This document shows positions 1 through 11,660 of a stretch of 64,000 nucleotides of DNA, piece by piece. A program made the translations under genes and the position numbers. The stretch is from Ashinkailepas kermadecensis (taxonomy: Eukaryota > Arthropoda > Thecostraca > Neolepadidae), in the NCBI GenBank assembly GCA_034440615.1, contig JAOTOM010004800.1:401001-465000 (forward strand), written 5' to 3'. The notes beneath the pieces were generated by a model, which was not told where the DNA came from, did no database searches, and worked only from the letters and a program-made list of their open reading frames with translations. How positions within the stretch are numbered: position 1 is the stretch's first letter; each line of letters begins with the position of its first letter.

Positions 1-315
1 GTGACTGGGTACTCCCGCAAATCACGCTTACACCGGGAGGTCGTGTGATTGAGGGGAGCGTGGCCTCGTGCAACACTAGAGGGTGCACTCCAAAGGCGGG
101 AGACGCGATTAGTTGGGTTGTAGACCGTTGGAACATAACACACTGAAACAGCGGGGACAACAGTGGGAAATCAGGACGGGCGTCCAAGTGAAAGTCAACG
201 ACCCTCGTGTAAACTGAAGAGTATACCGGCATTATCGACATACACTGTTGGCGAGATCATATGATACTCGGCGATCAGGACGGCTGTGTATTCCGCCACG
301 CAGATGGGCGAAGGC
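1..315. other. Unassigned sequence left of the first array
   Basis: I see no coding region, repeat or RNA gene here. The short open frames that start in it run into the 57-bp array that follows and have no protein-like character of their own. Confidence 0.4.
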
Positions 316-836
316 GTCGGTCGCGCAGGTGATGCCCAGTTGTGTGGGTGTGGCGTCGGTGGCGAACTACCCGTCGGTCGCGCAGGTGATGCCCAGTTGT
401 GTGGGTGTGGCGTCGGTGGCGAACTACCCGTCGGTCGCGCAGGTGATGCCCAGTTGTGTGGGTGTGGCGTCGGTGGCGAACTACCCGTCGGTCGCGCAGG
501 TGATGCCCAGTTGTGTGGGTGTGGCGTCGGTGGCGAACTACCCGTCGGTCGCGCAGGTGATGCCCAGTTGTGTGGGTGTGGCGTCGGTGGCGAACTACCC
601 GTCGGTCGCGCAGGTGATGCCCAGTTGTGTGGGTGTGGCGTCGGTGGCGAACTACCCGTCGGTCGCGCAGGTGATGCCCAGTTGTGTGGGTGTGGCGTCG
701 GTGGCGAACTACCCGTCGGTCGCGCAGGTGATGCCCAGTTGTGTGGGTGTGGCGTCGGTGGCGAACTACCCGTCGGTCGCGCAGGTGATGCCCAGTTGTG
801 TGGGTGTGGCGTCGGTGGCGAACTACCCGTCGTGCC
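316..836. repeat. 57-bp minisatellite, nine copies
   Basis: Nine head-to-tail units of 57 bp begin with gtcggtcgcgcaggtgatgc, followed by a partial tenth. By eye the units look identical, which suggests recent amplification or efficient homogenisation. Because 57 is a multiple of three, open frames of over 200 codons appear on both strands with a 19-residue period. They are a by-product of the repeat. There are no unique spacers, so it is not a CRISPR array. Confidence 0.95.
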
Positions 837-904
837 CGCGAAGCCAGGTATCATTATCTTATCGGATGATGCACCAACGGGTAGGCGAGATGTGACGGGC
901 TCAG

Positions 905-1650
905 CGCAGAATCAGCGGATTTTTTTCGCAGGACTTCGATGACGGGAGCTTGGCCGTCCATCGCACGCAGCCCTGACAGCAGCTTCGGTGGCAGACGCAG
1001 TTCAGCAGCCCTGACACCTGCTGAGCCCGCTTGCAGGGGAGGATGGGGGCGAGGCGGACGTAGCGGTGGAGTCGAGTCTGAGAAGGACGGAGGACCATGA
1101 GGGTCCGCAGGTCTAGGTTCAGTTAGAACCCCAAGTACTGGAGGGAAGTGGTGGTCTCAAGGACCAACTTCCGTTTGTTTATGGTGAGTGTTGCCACTCA
1201 CGAAATATGGCCGGTATGCAGTGAAGGGGGGGGGCAATGCGGGCAACGAACAGAAAGTTGTCGAGGTAGATGTACCCGGTGATACTGGGGATTGCGGGCT
1301 GATTGAGCCGGACGACTTCTTTCATGAAGTCGTTCATGACTTCGTTGCATTATTGCAGGAACATTGCGAAGAGCCATGGGGAGGCGAATTCAGGTGTACG
1401 TAACACCTCGATATAGGACGCCCGTTAACTGCGCCAACCGAGAGTGCAACGGGATATGATAGAGCCCACACGAGAGGTTCAACTTGACGGTCCAGTAAGA
1501 GCCCGCGTGACGGGCATGTTTAAGGGGGTGGAGGGGGGGGGGGGTGGTGACACGCTGGGGCCGGAAGTGCGGCATGTGGTGATTGAGATCATACAAACCC
1601 CGAAATTCGCTGAGGGGTTTTGGGTCGTGAAGACCCCATACGTAGACTCA
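905..1650 (-). pseudogene. Decayed reverse transcriptase, DIRS/Ngaro-like
   Basis: Read on the minus strand in shifting frames, this gives a recognisable retroelement reverse transcriptase. From N- to C-terminus I see GVFTTQNPSANFG followed by LYDLNHHMPHF (about 1560-1640), then YWTVKLNLSCGLYHIPLH (RT motif A, about 1430-1500), LTGVLYRGVTYT and a LPxxLRNVPAIMQ block, then ITGYIYLDNFLFVARI (RT motif C, 1240-1280), and INKRKLVLETTTSLQYLGF (about 1115-1175) with a tail to about 905. This order and the YLGF block fit tyrosine-recombinase retroelements (DIRS, Ngaro), although other LTR-type RTs are possible. Motif A has N where the catalytic D is expected, and motif C reads YLDN rather than YxDD. 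In-frame stops and frameshifts are present, so the enzyme is dead. No recombinase, integrase or terminal repeats were found. It lies between two minisatellites. Confidence 0.7.
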
Positions 1651-2060
1651 GCAGGTGCCTGCACCAGGAGGCCAGTGAGGACAAGGGCACTGACGATGCC
1701 GCCCATCGCCCCGGAGAAGCGGGAGTGTTCGGACGACAGTGGAGGGAGGTGTGCGGCGCAGACGTGGTGGTCCGAAACAAATACGGTAGGAACCGCGGGA
1801 AAACATAGCCCGACGACTGGACGCCCGGGCGGGGAAGGGGACACTGGGGAACCCGACGGGGGTTGGATGCCGAGCCGGGCGTCAGTGAGGTGGTTACCAC
1901 GATGTGGGGCATCGTGTCACCGCTGGAACGATCGGAGGTGTCGGACTCGTCCGATTCAGACGCGTTCAATGCACCCTCGGGCTCCGGGGGAGCGGGGGGG
2001 CCAAAGGAAGACCAGGGGGCAGAAGGATCCACATGGGCAGTGAAGGCTCCAGCCAGAGGC
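1651..2060. other. Unassigned, possibly more of the RT element
   Basis: Several overlapping open frames occur on both strands, but none resembles a protein I recognise. The part next to 1650 may be the N-terminal side of the minus-strand reverse transcriptase relic. Confidence 0.3.
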
Positions 2061-3041
2061 TCCAGCTCCCGATACAGACTGACAGTGAAGTGTTCCAGCT
2101 CCCGATACAGACTGGAGGTTCCAGTCAATCAGGATACAGACTGACAGTGAAGTGCTTTCCAGCTCCCGATACAGACTGACAGTGAAGTGCTCCAGCTCCC
2201 GATACAGACTGACAGTGAAGTGTTCCAGCTCCCGGTACAGACTGACAGTGAAGTGCTCCAGCTCCCGATACAGACTGACAGTGAAGTGTCCAGCTAGACG
2301 ACAGGAAGCTCCAGATACAACTCAGACTGGCAGTGAAGTGCTCCACCGCTGCAGCTCCCGATACAGACTGGCAGTGAAGTGCTCCAGCTCCCGATACAGA
2401 CTGACAGTGAAGTGCTCCAGCTCCCGATACAGACTGACAGTGAAGTGCTCCAGCTCCCGATACAGACTGACAGTGAAGTGCTCCAGCTCCCGATACAGAC
2501 TGGCAGTGAAGTGCTCCAGCTCCCGATACAGACTGGTAGTGAAGTGCTCCAGCTCCCGATACAGACTGGCAGTGAAGTGTTCCAGCTCCCGATACAGACT
2601 GGCAGTGAAGTGCTCCAGCTCCCGATACAGACTGGCATTGAGGTGCTCCAGCTCCCGATACAGACTGACAGTGAAGTGCTCCAGCTCCCGATACAGACTG
2701 ACAGTGAAGTGCTCCAGTTCCCGATGCACACTGGCAGTGAAGTGCTCCAGCTCACGATACAGACTGGCAGTGAAGTGCTCCAGCTCCCGATACAGACTGG
2801 CAGTGAAGTGTTCCAGCTCCCGATATAGACTGACAGTGAAGTGCTCCAGCTCCCGATATAGACTGACAGTGAAGTGCTCCAGCTCCCAATACAGACTGGC
2901 AGTGAAGTGCTCCAGCTCCCGATACAGGCTGGCAGAGAAGTGCTCCAGCTCCCGATACAGACTGGCAGTGAAGTGCTCCAGCTCCCGATACAGACTGGCA
3001 GTGAAGTGCTTCAGCTCCCGATACAGACTGGCAGTGAGACA
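2061..3041. repeat. 33-bp minisatellite, about 28 copies
   Basis: About 28 variant units of 33 bp carry the core cagctcccgatacagact. Point variants (gacagtg, gcagtg, gtagtg) are scattered through it. The unit is a multiple of three, so a 321-codon plus frame with period CSSSRYRLTVK and a 317-codon minus frame both stay open. I regard neither as a gene. One interruption with a partial unit lies near 2290-2350. Confidence 0.95.
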
Positions 3042-3228
3042 GCACAGAACGTCGGGACACGGGGAGATCAAGGTTAGGCGAGGGGCAAGAGACTTTACCG
3101 GAAATAAATCGAGATAGTCCACCGACGCTGGACGAGGGGATGGAACACGCGGCCCGAAGGCGGGGATCCAGGGTCGTTGCAAACCCGCAGGTCGGTGCCT
3201 CGGAGAGCCGCCCGAGGAACTCGGCTCA

Positions 3229-3460
3229 AAATCCAGGGCCGCTTGGTGTGGCGAGGCCGGCAGTGAAGGCCTCAAACTCCAGGTCCGCTTGGTGTGGCGA
3301 GGCCGGCAGTGAAGGCCTCAAACTCCAGGGCCGCTTGGTGTGGCGAGGCGGTAGTGAAGGCCTCAAAGCGCAGTGAAGGCCTCAAAGCGCCGCAGCAGGT
3401 CCTCGTCATCAGCGGCCACAACTCGTGACGTCATCAGCGGCCACAACTCGCGACTCTCGA
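3229..3460. repeat. 46-bp repeat x3 and a 25-bp duplication
   Basis: About three copies of a 46-bp unit containing ccgcttggtgtggcgaggc are followed by short duplications of agtgaaggcctcaaagcgc. Then come two copies of a 25-bp unit with gtcatcagcggccacaactc (about 3400-3455). The agtgaag word is shared with the preceding 33-bp array, so the two may be related. Confidence 0.8.
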
Positions 3461-4583
3461 CGAGACTCCGTATCCTAGCGGTGGCAAGGGTGATCCCTGA
3501 TCAGCCGGCGGAGAACTAGTAACGAACTCTCCGAGATGCTAAAAGCATTACCTACATCAGTCCAACTACACAATGCTAATGACACAAGTGGCATTGCTGA
3601 TATCATTGAAAACTACATAATTCCGTAATTATCTTCACAGCAAACGATAGTTCCCATTCACTTCAGGTCAACTTTATCAATGAGGCCAGGATAGTAACCG
3701 CTGATCTGAAATGACCTTCGATGATTGATTAGTGTTTTTATCTACTCATACGTCTGTGTAGTTGGTGATAAATTTGTTTTCATCGTACAGTTATATGCGG
3801 GGAGAATGAAAGCCGGAATTTTGCAAACATTCAACCTTTCACAGCTAAAACTCGACCTGGTTCTTCACTAGACCTTTAGGATGAACGGTTCATATGCCAA
3901 TGCTTTCGATTGTGTTGAAAAGTATCTCATGTATTCTGAACTAATGCAGACAATGCAATGATTACCTTCGAAAATAAGTTCTAAATTGATGCATTTTGAC
4001 CAGAAAATTGTCACTTTACCTGACCCAACAGGCTAGCCATTTACCCCCCACGAGGTCACCCTAGATGATCATAATGGAATCTGATAATCAGCTATGCAAT
4101 GGTATTCATGTTATATTTCTACGATGATTCAGTTCAAAGCGACGGAGCTGTCTTATCAGACCTCCGTGGAAACTTGAGGAAAATGCAAATAATCAAACTT
4201 CAAACTCATGGTGGTGGGTACATACAAACCCAATCGAGTTTAATATTATTTCATATTATTGTTATCAGCGTCCGACAGAACAAAATTAAACTACAAGCTG
4301 GTTGAACTTCACACTTTGGGGAAACTGAAGCACTCTAGCCCATACACGTGACTTTGTGTCGGATGTCAGCACGGAGGCTATGCCAGGACAGGGGCAGCGA
4401 AATGGGATATGGAGGCTATGCTACCAAATTGCTTAGCTTTTATGTACATATAAAAAGCTGTGTTGGCGTAGCTCGAGGGAAATCATTACATAAATTTGCT
4501 CTCCATCGGAGCACGTCATTGCCATTGCTGTGCATATTTTGCCAACTTATAGCTTTTGCACATTTTAATTTACATCATCCCGT
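3461..4583. other. AT-rich unassigned sequence
   Basis: This AT-richer stretch has no long frame, tandem repeat or RNA gene that I can identify. It separates two minisatellite blocks and may be old decayed interspersed repeat. Confidence 0.4.
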
Positions 4584-4993
4584 GTGTCTGGTTACCCTGT
4601 GTCGGGTAACCCTGTGTCGGGTGACCGTGTGTCGGGTGACCGTGTGTCGGGTGACCGTGTGTCGGGTGACCGTGTGTCGGGTGACCATGTGTCGGGTGAC
4701 CCTGTATCTGGTGACCCTGTTCTAGTGACCCTGTGTCGGGTGACCGTGTGTCTGGTGACCCTGTGTCGGGTGACTGTGTGTCTGGTGACCCTGTTCTAGT
4801 GACCCTGTGTCGGGTGACCGTGTGTCTGGTGACCCTGTGTCTGGTGACCCTGTGTCGGGTGACCGTGTGTCTGGTGACCCTGTTCTAGTGACCCTATGTC
4901 GGGTGACCGTGTGTCTGGTGACCCTGTGTCGGGTGACCCTGTGTCAGGTGACCGTGTGTCGGGTGACCGTGTGTCGGGTGACCGTGTGTCGGC
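4584..4993. repeat. 15-bp minisatellite, about 27 copies
   Basis: Tandem units of 15 bp, consensus gtgtcgggtgaccct, with ctgg/cggg and ccg/ccc variants. Occasional shorter units containing ttctagtgacc recur at regular spacing, which gives a higher-order period. The open frames here (period VTLCR or VSGDP) are repeat artefacts. Confidence 0.92.
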
Positions 4994-5165
4994 CGTTGGG
5001 TGAACTGTGTGATCTGCGCGTGTAGGGTGACCGGCGTAACAGCGGCAGGCACCCTGAAGATCGGTGATGTCACACACGATGCTGTAGTCAGTCACTTGCG
5101 ATCAGCAGCTTCATGGGAAGAGCACATGCCTTGATGTCATCCAGTGCTCTGCCCCATCACTGAGC

Positions 5166-5548
5166 TGGTCAACAGAAGCTGTCGTGGGGTGAGCCGGTCA
5201 ACAGAAGCTGTCGGGGGTGAGCCTGTACAGAAGCTGTCGTGGGTGTGGTCCGAAGCTGTCGGGGGTGCACAGAAGCTGTCGTGGGGTGAGCCGGTCAACA
5301 GAAGCTGTCGTGGGGTGTGCTGGTCAACAGAAGCTGTCGTGGGGTGTGCTGGTCAACAGGCTGTCGTGGGGTGAGCCGGTCAACAGAAGCTGTCGTGGGA
5401 TGAGCCGGTCAACAGAAGCTGTCGTGGGTGTGCTGGTCAACAGAAGCTGTCGTGGGTGTGCTGGTCAACAGAAGCTGTCGTGGGGTGTGCTGGTCAACAG
5501 AAGCTGTCGTGGGTGTGCTGGTCAACAGAAGCTGTCGTGGCTGCAGCG
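5166..5548. repeat. 28-29-bp minisatellite, about 14 copies
   Basis: Repeated units carry caacagaagctgtcgtggg followed by a variable tgtgctggt or tgagccggt linker. Unit length drifts between 28 and 29 bp, and a few units are truncated near 5215-5270 and 5355. The unit is not a multiple of three, so frames rotate along the array. Confidence 0.9.
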
Positions 5549-5748
5549 GTAACCACATCCTCGCTGTCAGTAGGCACCAACAGCTCCCCGACCGTCCTCC
5601 GCCACCGCCACGGACCACGTACTGCACCAGGTCATGAACACGGTCGAGCTGTCGACCGTGTGGCCCCACCTCGGCCCCCTGCACCAGTCGCCTGGTCGTA
5701 TGCCGACAGTGTTGTCGAGTATTTAAGAAACAACACTGGCATGTGGAC

Positions 5749-6085
5749 CAGACTGGTGGCAGGTGGGACAGACTGCCGGCAGGTGGGCCAGACTGTCGGC
5801 AGGTGGGCCAGACTGGCGGCAGGTGGACCAGACTGGCGACAGGTGGGCCAGACTGACGACAGGTGGGCCAGACTGACGGCAGGTGGGCCAGACTGACGAC
5901 AGGTGGACCAGACTGACGACAGGTGAGCCAGACTGACGACAGGTGGGCCAGACTGACGACAGGTGGGCCAGACTGACGGCAGGTAGGCCAGACTGACGAC
6001 AGGTGGGCCAGACTGACGACAGGTGAGCCAGACTGACGACAGGTCGGCCAGACTGACGACAGGTGGGCCAGACTGGCGGCAGGAG
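5749..6085. repeat. 20-bp minisatellite, about 17 copies
   Basis: About 17 units of 20 bp, consensus caggtgggccagactgacga, with gacggc and gtggacc variants. Three units make exactly 60 bp, so open frames with period WPTCRQSGPPVVSLAHLSSV appear on the minus strand. They are not credible genes. Confidence 0.95.
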
Positions 6086-6729
6086 GGCCAGACTCGTGGG
6101 TAGACCACGCCGGCCTGACACCAGCCAGTTTGTGCAGTTTCGCGGCGCGGTCGACAGCACGGCACATGTAACCGTGACGGGACGCGCCGAATGTGTAATG
6201 CGCCGGCCAGCAGCCCAGGCCAGGTCGCTACAGCCAGGTAGCGTGGTACGGGGGCCGCACACAGATGGTGCAGGTCATAGCGCCCCACGTGGACGGCTGT
6301 ACTGGGGGGTCACATCTTTGGGACGAACGTAGAGTGATCAGATGATATGGAAAACACTCAAATCGCCCGGTTACCGTTTTGTTCATGAGTAACCAAGGGA
6401 ACAGCTTATACAAATTTTCGATGCAGAAGTGAAAAAAACCTATTCCGTAAACGTCATCAGCATAATAGGGGCTAGGAAACCCGGCATAATCGCAACGAAA
6501 TTTACCCCACCATGTCATAATATGTGACATTTCAATGTGTAGGAAACCTCCATCAGCGAAGCATCCAACTTACAAATTGCACCATGAATTAATGTAGTTA
6601 TGGAGTTGGGGGATGTACTCTGAATGAATCAACCAGGGTAGTTGTCACTTAATGTATGCGTCGAAGAAGCCGCACGTCAGTCAGCGCTCATAGCGTTAGG
6701 CGTCATGAGCGGACATAATACCGGTGGCG
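6086..6729. other. Unassigned sequence
   Basis: No convincing gene or repeat. The left part (6086-6310) is GC-rich with overlapping open frames on both strands that extend from the 20-bp array. The right part is AT-richer. Confidence 0.35.
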
Positions 6730-6771
6730 CCGCTCTGGTGGTGGGTTTGTGAAGGAACACCACCAGAGTGG
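6730..6771. repeat. Short inverted repeat (hairpin)
   Basis: Arms ccgctctggtggtg (6730-6743) and caccaccagagtgg (6758-6771) pair at 13 of 14 positions around a 14-base loop. The hairpin lies just left of the 178-bp satellite. Its function is unknown. It could be the end of a palindromic mobile element. Confidence 0.7.
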
Positions 6772-6799
6772 GCTTGCTCTGATTACTGCTACATTCTGG

Positions 6800-7622
6800 T
6801 TTCTAGACGAGGTGCAAGTAATTTCCAATGGTCCAATTTGAACAACATTGAAACAAGCTCTCTTATAATGTGTAGTTCGTTTTATTATCAAATCATTTCA
6901 CCCTGTCACTTTGCCTTTAAAGTGAAATGGGAGCAATTGGCAACTCAACATCTTGTGATAAAAACGTGTCATCCATCTTCTGTGTGACGTCCTGATAATT
7001 TCCAATGTTCTTAACTAAGCGAAAATCGAACGTGCTACATTTTTATATCATCTTGAATAACTTCCATGAAGGTTTAACCCTGTCACTTTTGCGCTCAATT
7101 CCAGAATTTGTGTCCCAAATTATCACAGTGTATCACTTTAATTTGTAGAATCAGATGTTCCACATTACCGAATTAATTTCCAATGCTCTTAAGTAAACCG
7201 GAATAACATCCGCTGCCTTCTGATGCCATACTCGACTACTTTTATAGATGTCTAACCCTGTCATTTTTGCACTCATTTCCAGGATTTGTGTCTCGAATTA
7301 TCACATTGTATTCCTTTAAATTGTACATCAGATGCTCTACATTACCGAATTACTTTCCAATGGTCTTAAATAAACCGGCATTAAATCCGCTGCCTTCTGA
7401 TACCATACTCGACTACTTTGATAGATATCTAACCCTGTTATTTTTGCACTGAATTTCAGGATGTGTGTCTGAAATTATCACATTGTATTACTTTTAATTG
7501 AATATCCGATGTTCTACATAAGCGAATTAATTTACAATGGTCTCAAATAAACCGGTATAAAATCAGCTGCCTTCCTATGCCATACTCGACTACTTTTATA
7601 GATATCTAACCCTGTCACTTTT
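6800..7622. repeat. Degenerate satellite with a 177-178-bp unit, about 4.5 copies
   Basis: The word aaccctgtcac or a variant recurs at about 6900, 7076, 7254, 7431 and 7608, so the spacing is 177-178 bp. Other blocks also recur at that spacing: the tactttccaatggtct type, accggcattaaatccgctgc and catactcgactactttta. Copies have diverged by point changes, with the leftmost most diverged. The sequence is AT-rich, unlike the GC-rich minisatellites around it. The length is close to that of many nucleosome-sized satellites. Confidence 0.85.
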
Positions 7623-9224
7623 TTCCTTTTGACATGAAGCTTTGCGACATTATTGACGTTCTGGCATGGCTCGATTCACGTCAAGCGCCGACGGTTGCTG
7701 CCTAGAGGCTTCCGAGCGGTGGCACGACAAAAAGTAAAGTTCTACCCTTCAACAATACTGAGCAACATTGGCTCTGGCAATCCAAAATAGTGTAGGAGAA
7801 ATTCACGGTTGTAGATGCATTATTTCCCTTCAACGCCCATAAGCGTAATGTTCTTAAACACTTTTGTGAAAACCTGTCGGCCTCAACTCTAATGGTGGCG
7901 GAACTCATGCCAGGCACATCGCCTATCGTTTCAAGTATGAAAATCTGCCTGTAACTTTGGCGTTGGGGCCTATTAACATTAAGGGAATGGGAATTCGCGC
8001 CCCGCCATATTATGAATGGCGGGCGGTTGGGGATGGGCAGGGGGCCGCCGGCGGCCGGCCGTCTATGGTTGAAAATAGTTCCAGAAGGAAATATGGAAAG
8101 TAACAATATGCGCAATATGTCATCATAAGTGACAATACAATTTACGTCTGAAGGCAAGCTAACTTTCATAAATGCACTTCGCATCATATTTTATGGAGAC
8201 AGAGTCTCATAAATTGTAACTATATTCTTCGCGCACACACTAGTGAACATCCGGGCCCGCTTGTCGCGGGCGCACGCTTCAGAGTTCTTGAATGGCATCA
8301 GGAACCTACCTGTTTTCTTTCTTTACCGGAGATCCCCCGATGTCCGCATTAGCATTGCGTCTGACGCCTAACGGTCAAGTATCTATTTAGCTTACATCGA
8401 ATACAACTGCATACCAGTAGGTAGTGGCGTGCTAGGATTTGCGTCAGAGGTAGCAAGCTGATTTTGAGGGTGCCCACCTACCCGAATTAAAATCTTCCCG
8501 GATTTCGACCAGTTTTTTTAAAAGGCCACTTTACTTGTATTCAAATACTTATTGGCACTTTAATTTTCCTGTGGAGGGGGCAGAATCTACCGCCATCACT
8601 TCTAAGTCGTCGAATTTCAACACCATTACCCATTGTTCAAGGATTGTTTTCTGGCATTCCATGATAAGTGAGCTGACGTTACTGAAATTACGCCTGCATA
8701 AATCACTTCAAAATGTAAAATTTTCCTGTTTAGCATATTTCAGTCTATGACGCACGATCGTAACCATGCTAACGTTCGTGCACGTTCACAGTAATCCACC
8801 TTGCACATTCGGTGCATTCGCCACACATCGTGCGATTCTACGGTTTCTGCTCTGCCCTCTACGTTTTGCTAACTGCTGCCATATGATAGTCTTGTGCCAT
8901 GTTTGACGTCATGGAATGCTTCGTATAAGGGTTCACCAGGGGCGTCGCCACTCCCAGAGACATTTATCACTCGGAGCGTCGCTAGCCTGCATTTTAAAAT
9001 TGAGTGATTAGTTACTGAAGCATACTATGCACTTTTTAAGAACCTAATTGTGGTGAAAAGACGCTATTTAATTTCGTTCGCTCTTGCACAGCAGCTGTCG
9101 GCTTCATTGGGATGAAAATATAAAGTTCGAACTCCCAGTCACAAATTATCCACAAGAACAAATTACATATATACCTGAAATTGCTTACGAGAGTCCACTG
9201 GGGAGCCCGTTGTGGTTAGATTGG
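7623..9224. other. Unassigned sequence with one strong hairpin
   Basis: No recognisable gene. A minus-strand open frame of 161 codons (7702-8187) resembles no family I know. A perfect 8-bp hairpin, cccgccat (8001-8008) with atggcggg (8016-8023), lies beside a GGCC-rich palindromic patch (8041-8060). A word resembling a hAT terminus occurs near 8936, but I found no partner. Confidence 0.35.
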
Positions 9225-9500
9225 ACCCAGACACGAATTTTTTGGTAAACGGCAGTTAATCTTTAGGCCCAAACGCGATTTTGGGGGCACCGAGGCCGTT
9301 TTTTTAGCTCCGGTACTATATTTCTGGGCCCACCTGTATTCGTTTGAGGTCCCCGACGCGAACGTTTGGTGGCCCCCGTGGAAACTTGTCCGACCTAAGC
9401 GAGATTTTCTGAGGGTTCGGTCGGTGCTTTCGGGGCCACAGCCGCAATTTTGGGGTAAGCCGGCGCGATTCTTGGCGCACCTGCTCAATTTTTCGGAACT
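9225..9500. repeat. Very degenerate short-period repeat
   Basis: Words of the form gcgattttgggg, gcgagattttctgag and gcgcgattcttggcgcacc recur roughly every 30-35 bases, suggesting an old, strongly diverged minisatellite. The 90-codon minus frame across it follows that period. Confidence 0.35.
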
Positions 9501-10050
9501 CCTGAGTGATTGCTATTGGTCCATTACCTCTCGAGGAGGGATTTGTTCCCTTTCGTACGCCACTGTCATTAGGACAACTTGTAATTGCTTAAATAATTAG
9601 GGGAAGCTCCCATCCAATCAAACTGCTACATCTCCCTCATTTCGGGACTTGTGACGTCAGAGAGTTCTGGTCGTTCGGGGCATGCTGAAGCAGACTGGCA
9701 GGCCTGACAGCGCAGGTCCAGCTGTATTCCCACCGGCCACTCCAAATAAATAGCAAGTCGGAGCTGACTTTGGATAATGCACCCGGCGCTCGGATGGAAG
9801 GTTCTTAAGAGCTCCGGTGAGTTTTATTGAGACAAATCTGGCCGTATAAGTGGTAGCCAAGGCACGGTTGGCATACATGGGACATCATTCTCCGGTTAAC
9901 TGGCGACATTATTCTTCGATTAACTGGCGACCGCAATGCTAGCTGGGGTGGCGGAGGATGGGCGGAGGTGGGCGGGGGTGAGCGGGAGCGGGTGGTGGTG
10001 GCCTACAGTGGAGTAAACACTGAAATGCTGGCGATTTCGAGCGAAGTCTG
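9501..10050. other. Unassigned sequence
   Basis: No gene recognised. A short run of cgg/ggcgga-rich sequence (9945-10005) precedes the 38-bp array. The open frames are short and unremarkable. Confidence 0.35.
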
Positions 10051-10051
10051 C

Positions 10052-10852
10052 CTTTTACTAAGCGACACATCAATAGCGTTGCAGGATGCTCTCACTAAGC
10101 CACACATCAGTACCGTTGCAGGATGCTCCTCACTAAGCGACACATTAGTGGAGTTGCAGGATGCCCCTCATTAAGCAACATATCAGTAGAGTTTCAGGCA
10201 GTGCTCCTCACTAAGCGACACATTAGTGAAGTTGCAGGCAATGCTCCTCACTAAGCGACATATCAGTGGAGTTGTGGGATGCCCCTCACTAAGCGACACA
10301 TTAGTGGAGATGCAGGATGTCCCTTACTAAGCGACATATCAGGGGAGTTGCAGGATGCCCCTCACTAAGCGACACATCAGTGGAGATGCAGGATGCCCCT
10401 CACTAAGCGACATATTAGTGGAGATGCAGGATGTCCCTCACTAAGCGACATATCAGGGGAGTTGCAGGATGCCCCTCACTAAGCGACACATTAGTGGAGT
10501 TGCAGGCAATGCTCCTCACTAAGCGACATATCAGTGGAGTTGTAGGATGCCCCTCACTAAGCGACACATTAGTGGAGATGCAGGATGCCCATTACTAAGC
10601 GACATATCAGTGGAGTTGCAGGGTGCTCTCACTAAGCGACACATCAGTGGAGTTACAGGACGTCCCTCACTAAGCGACACATTAGTGGAGTTGCAGGATG
10701 CCCCTCACTAAGCGACACATCAGTGGAGTTGCAGGCAGTGCTCCTCACTAAGCGACATATCAGTGGAGTTGTAGGATGCCCTTCACTAAGCGACACATTG
10801 GTGGAGATGCAGAATGCCCATTACTAAGCGACACATCAGTGGAGTTGTAGGA
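10052..10852. repeat. 38-bp minisatellite, about 20 copies
   Basis: Units carry ctcactaagcgacacat, then a variable cagtggagttgcaggatgcc segment. Spacing between successive actaagc words is 38 bp (10326, 10364, 10402). Variants with gcaggcaatg or gttgtaggatg recur in order, so the array shows a multi-unit higher-order pattern. Dispersed variation suggests it is older than the 57-bp array. Confidence 0.92.
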
Positions 10853-11205
10853 CAGTGCACATTAGCATGCAAACAAAATGAGGTTGCCGGGCAATTTTTA
10901 ACAGTTGTGTACTGGGATTCTACAAGGATATTGAGAGCAAAAGAAGGAGGTCGACCCGGCCGTTTATGGTAAATTTGCAAAATTACACTTCGACCGAGCT
11001 TTCTCAGGGTTGTCATTTCGCATTTCGTTTTCAAATGCTCATGGTCCAAACAATGCAGAAAGAAACGAAAGACAACAAGAAGATGATTATCACAAGGTAA
11101 TAACCAGGGTGGTCACTAATTCCAGTTCGATTCAATTCCAGTTCAGTGTCAACCAGATGGTGATTCTCTGCGAAACATATCGCCACCCAGAGTCCCATGA
11201 TCTTG

Positions 11206-11660
11206 TATGTACATGCCATATGTACATGTCATATGTACATGCCATATGTGCATGACATATGTACATGCCATATGTACATGCCATATGTACATGCCATATG
11301 TACATGCCATATGTACATGCAATATGTACATGCAATATGTACATGCCATATGTACATGCCATATGTACATGACATATGTACATGTCATATATACAACCCA
11401 TATGTACATGCCATATGCACATAAACCGAGCCGTCCAATGGCCTTGTATGTACATGTCATATATACATGCCCTACGTACATGACATATGCACATAAATCG
11501 AGCCGTCCAATGGCCTTGTATGTACATGCCATATGCACATAAACCGAGCCGTCTAATGGCCTTGTATGCACATGCCATATATACATGCCCTATGTACATG
11601 CCATATGCACATAAATCGAGCCGTTCAATGGCCTTGCACATACCATAGGCACATAAACTT
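11206..11660. repeat. 12-bp array of catatgtacatg type plus a longer unit
   Basis: About 17 copies of a 12-bp unit built on catatgtacatg run from 11206 to about 11410. They are followed by three or four copies of a longer unit that joins the same 12-mers to a segment with cgagccgtccaatggccttg. The 12-mers contain the palindromes catatg and tgtaca and are largely alternating purine-pyrimidine. Confidence 0.9.

Noticed and set aside
316..836. CRISPR array
   Set aside because: Units are contiguous without unique spacers and no cas-like gene is present. The window is eukaryotic in character.
195..942. Three overlapping frames of about 215 codons read as a repetitive protein
   Set aside because: They are products of the 57-bp array in several frames. 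No start context or flanking coding sequence supports any of them.
2152..3275. Open frames of over 300 codons on both strands
   Set aside because: They follow the 33-bp tandem unit exactly, are open on both strands at once, and lack any domain outside the repeat.
7702..8187. 161-codon minus frame as a gene
   Set aside because: No recognisable motif, crosses a hairpin and a GGCC-rich palindrome, and no neighbouring coding signal.
10052..10852. CRISPR-like 38-bp repeats
   Set aside because: The variable part is a point-mutated version of the same unit, not a set of unique spacers.
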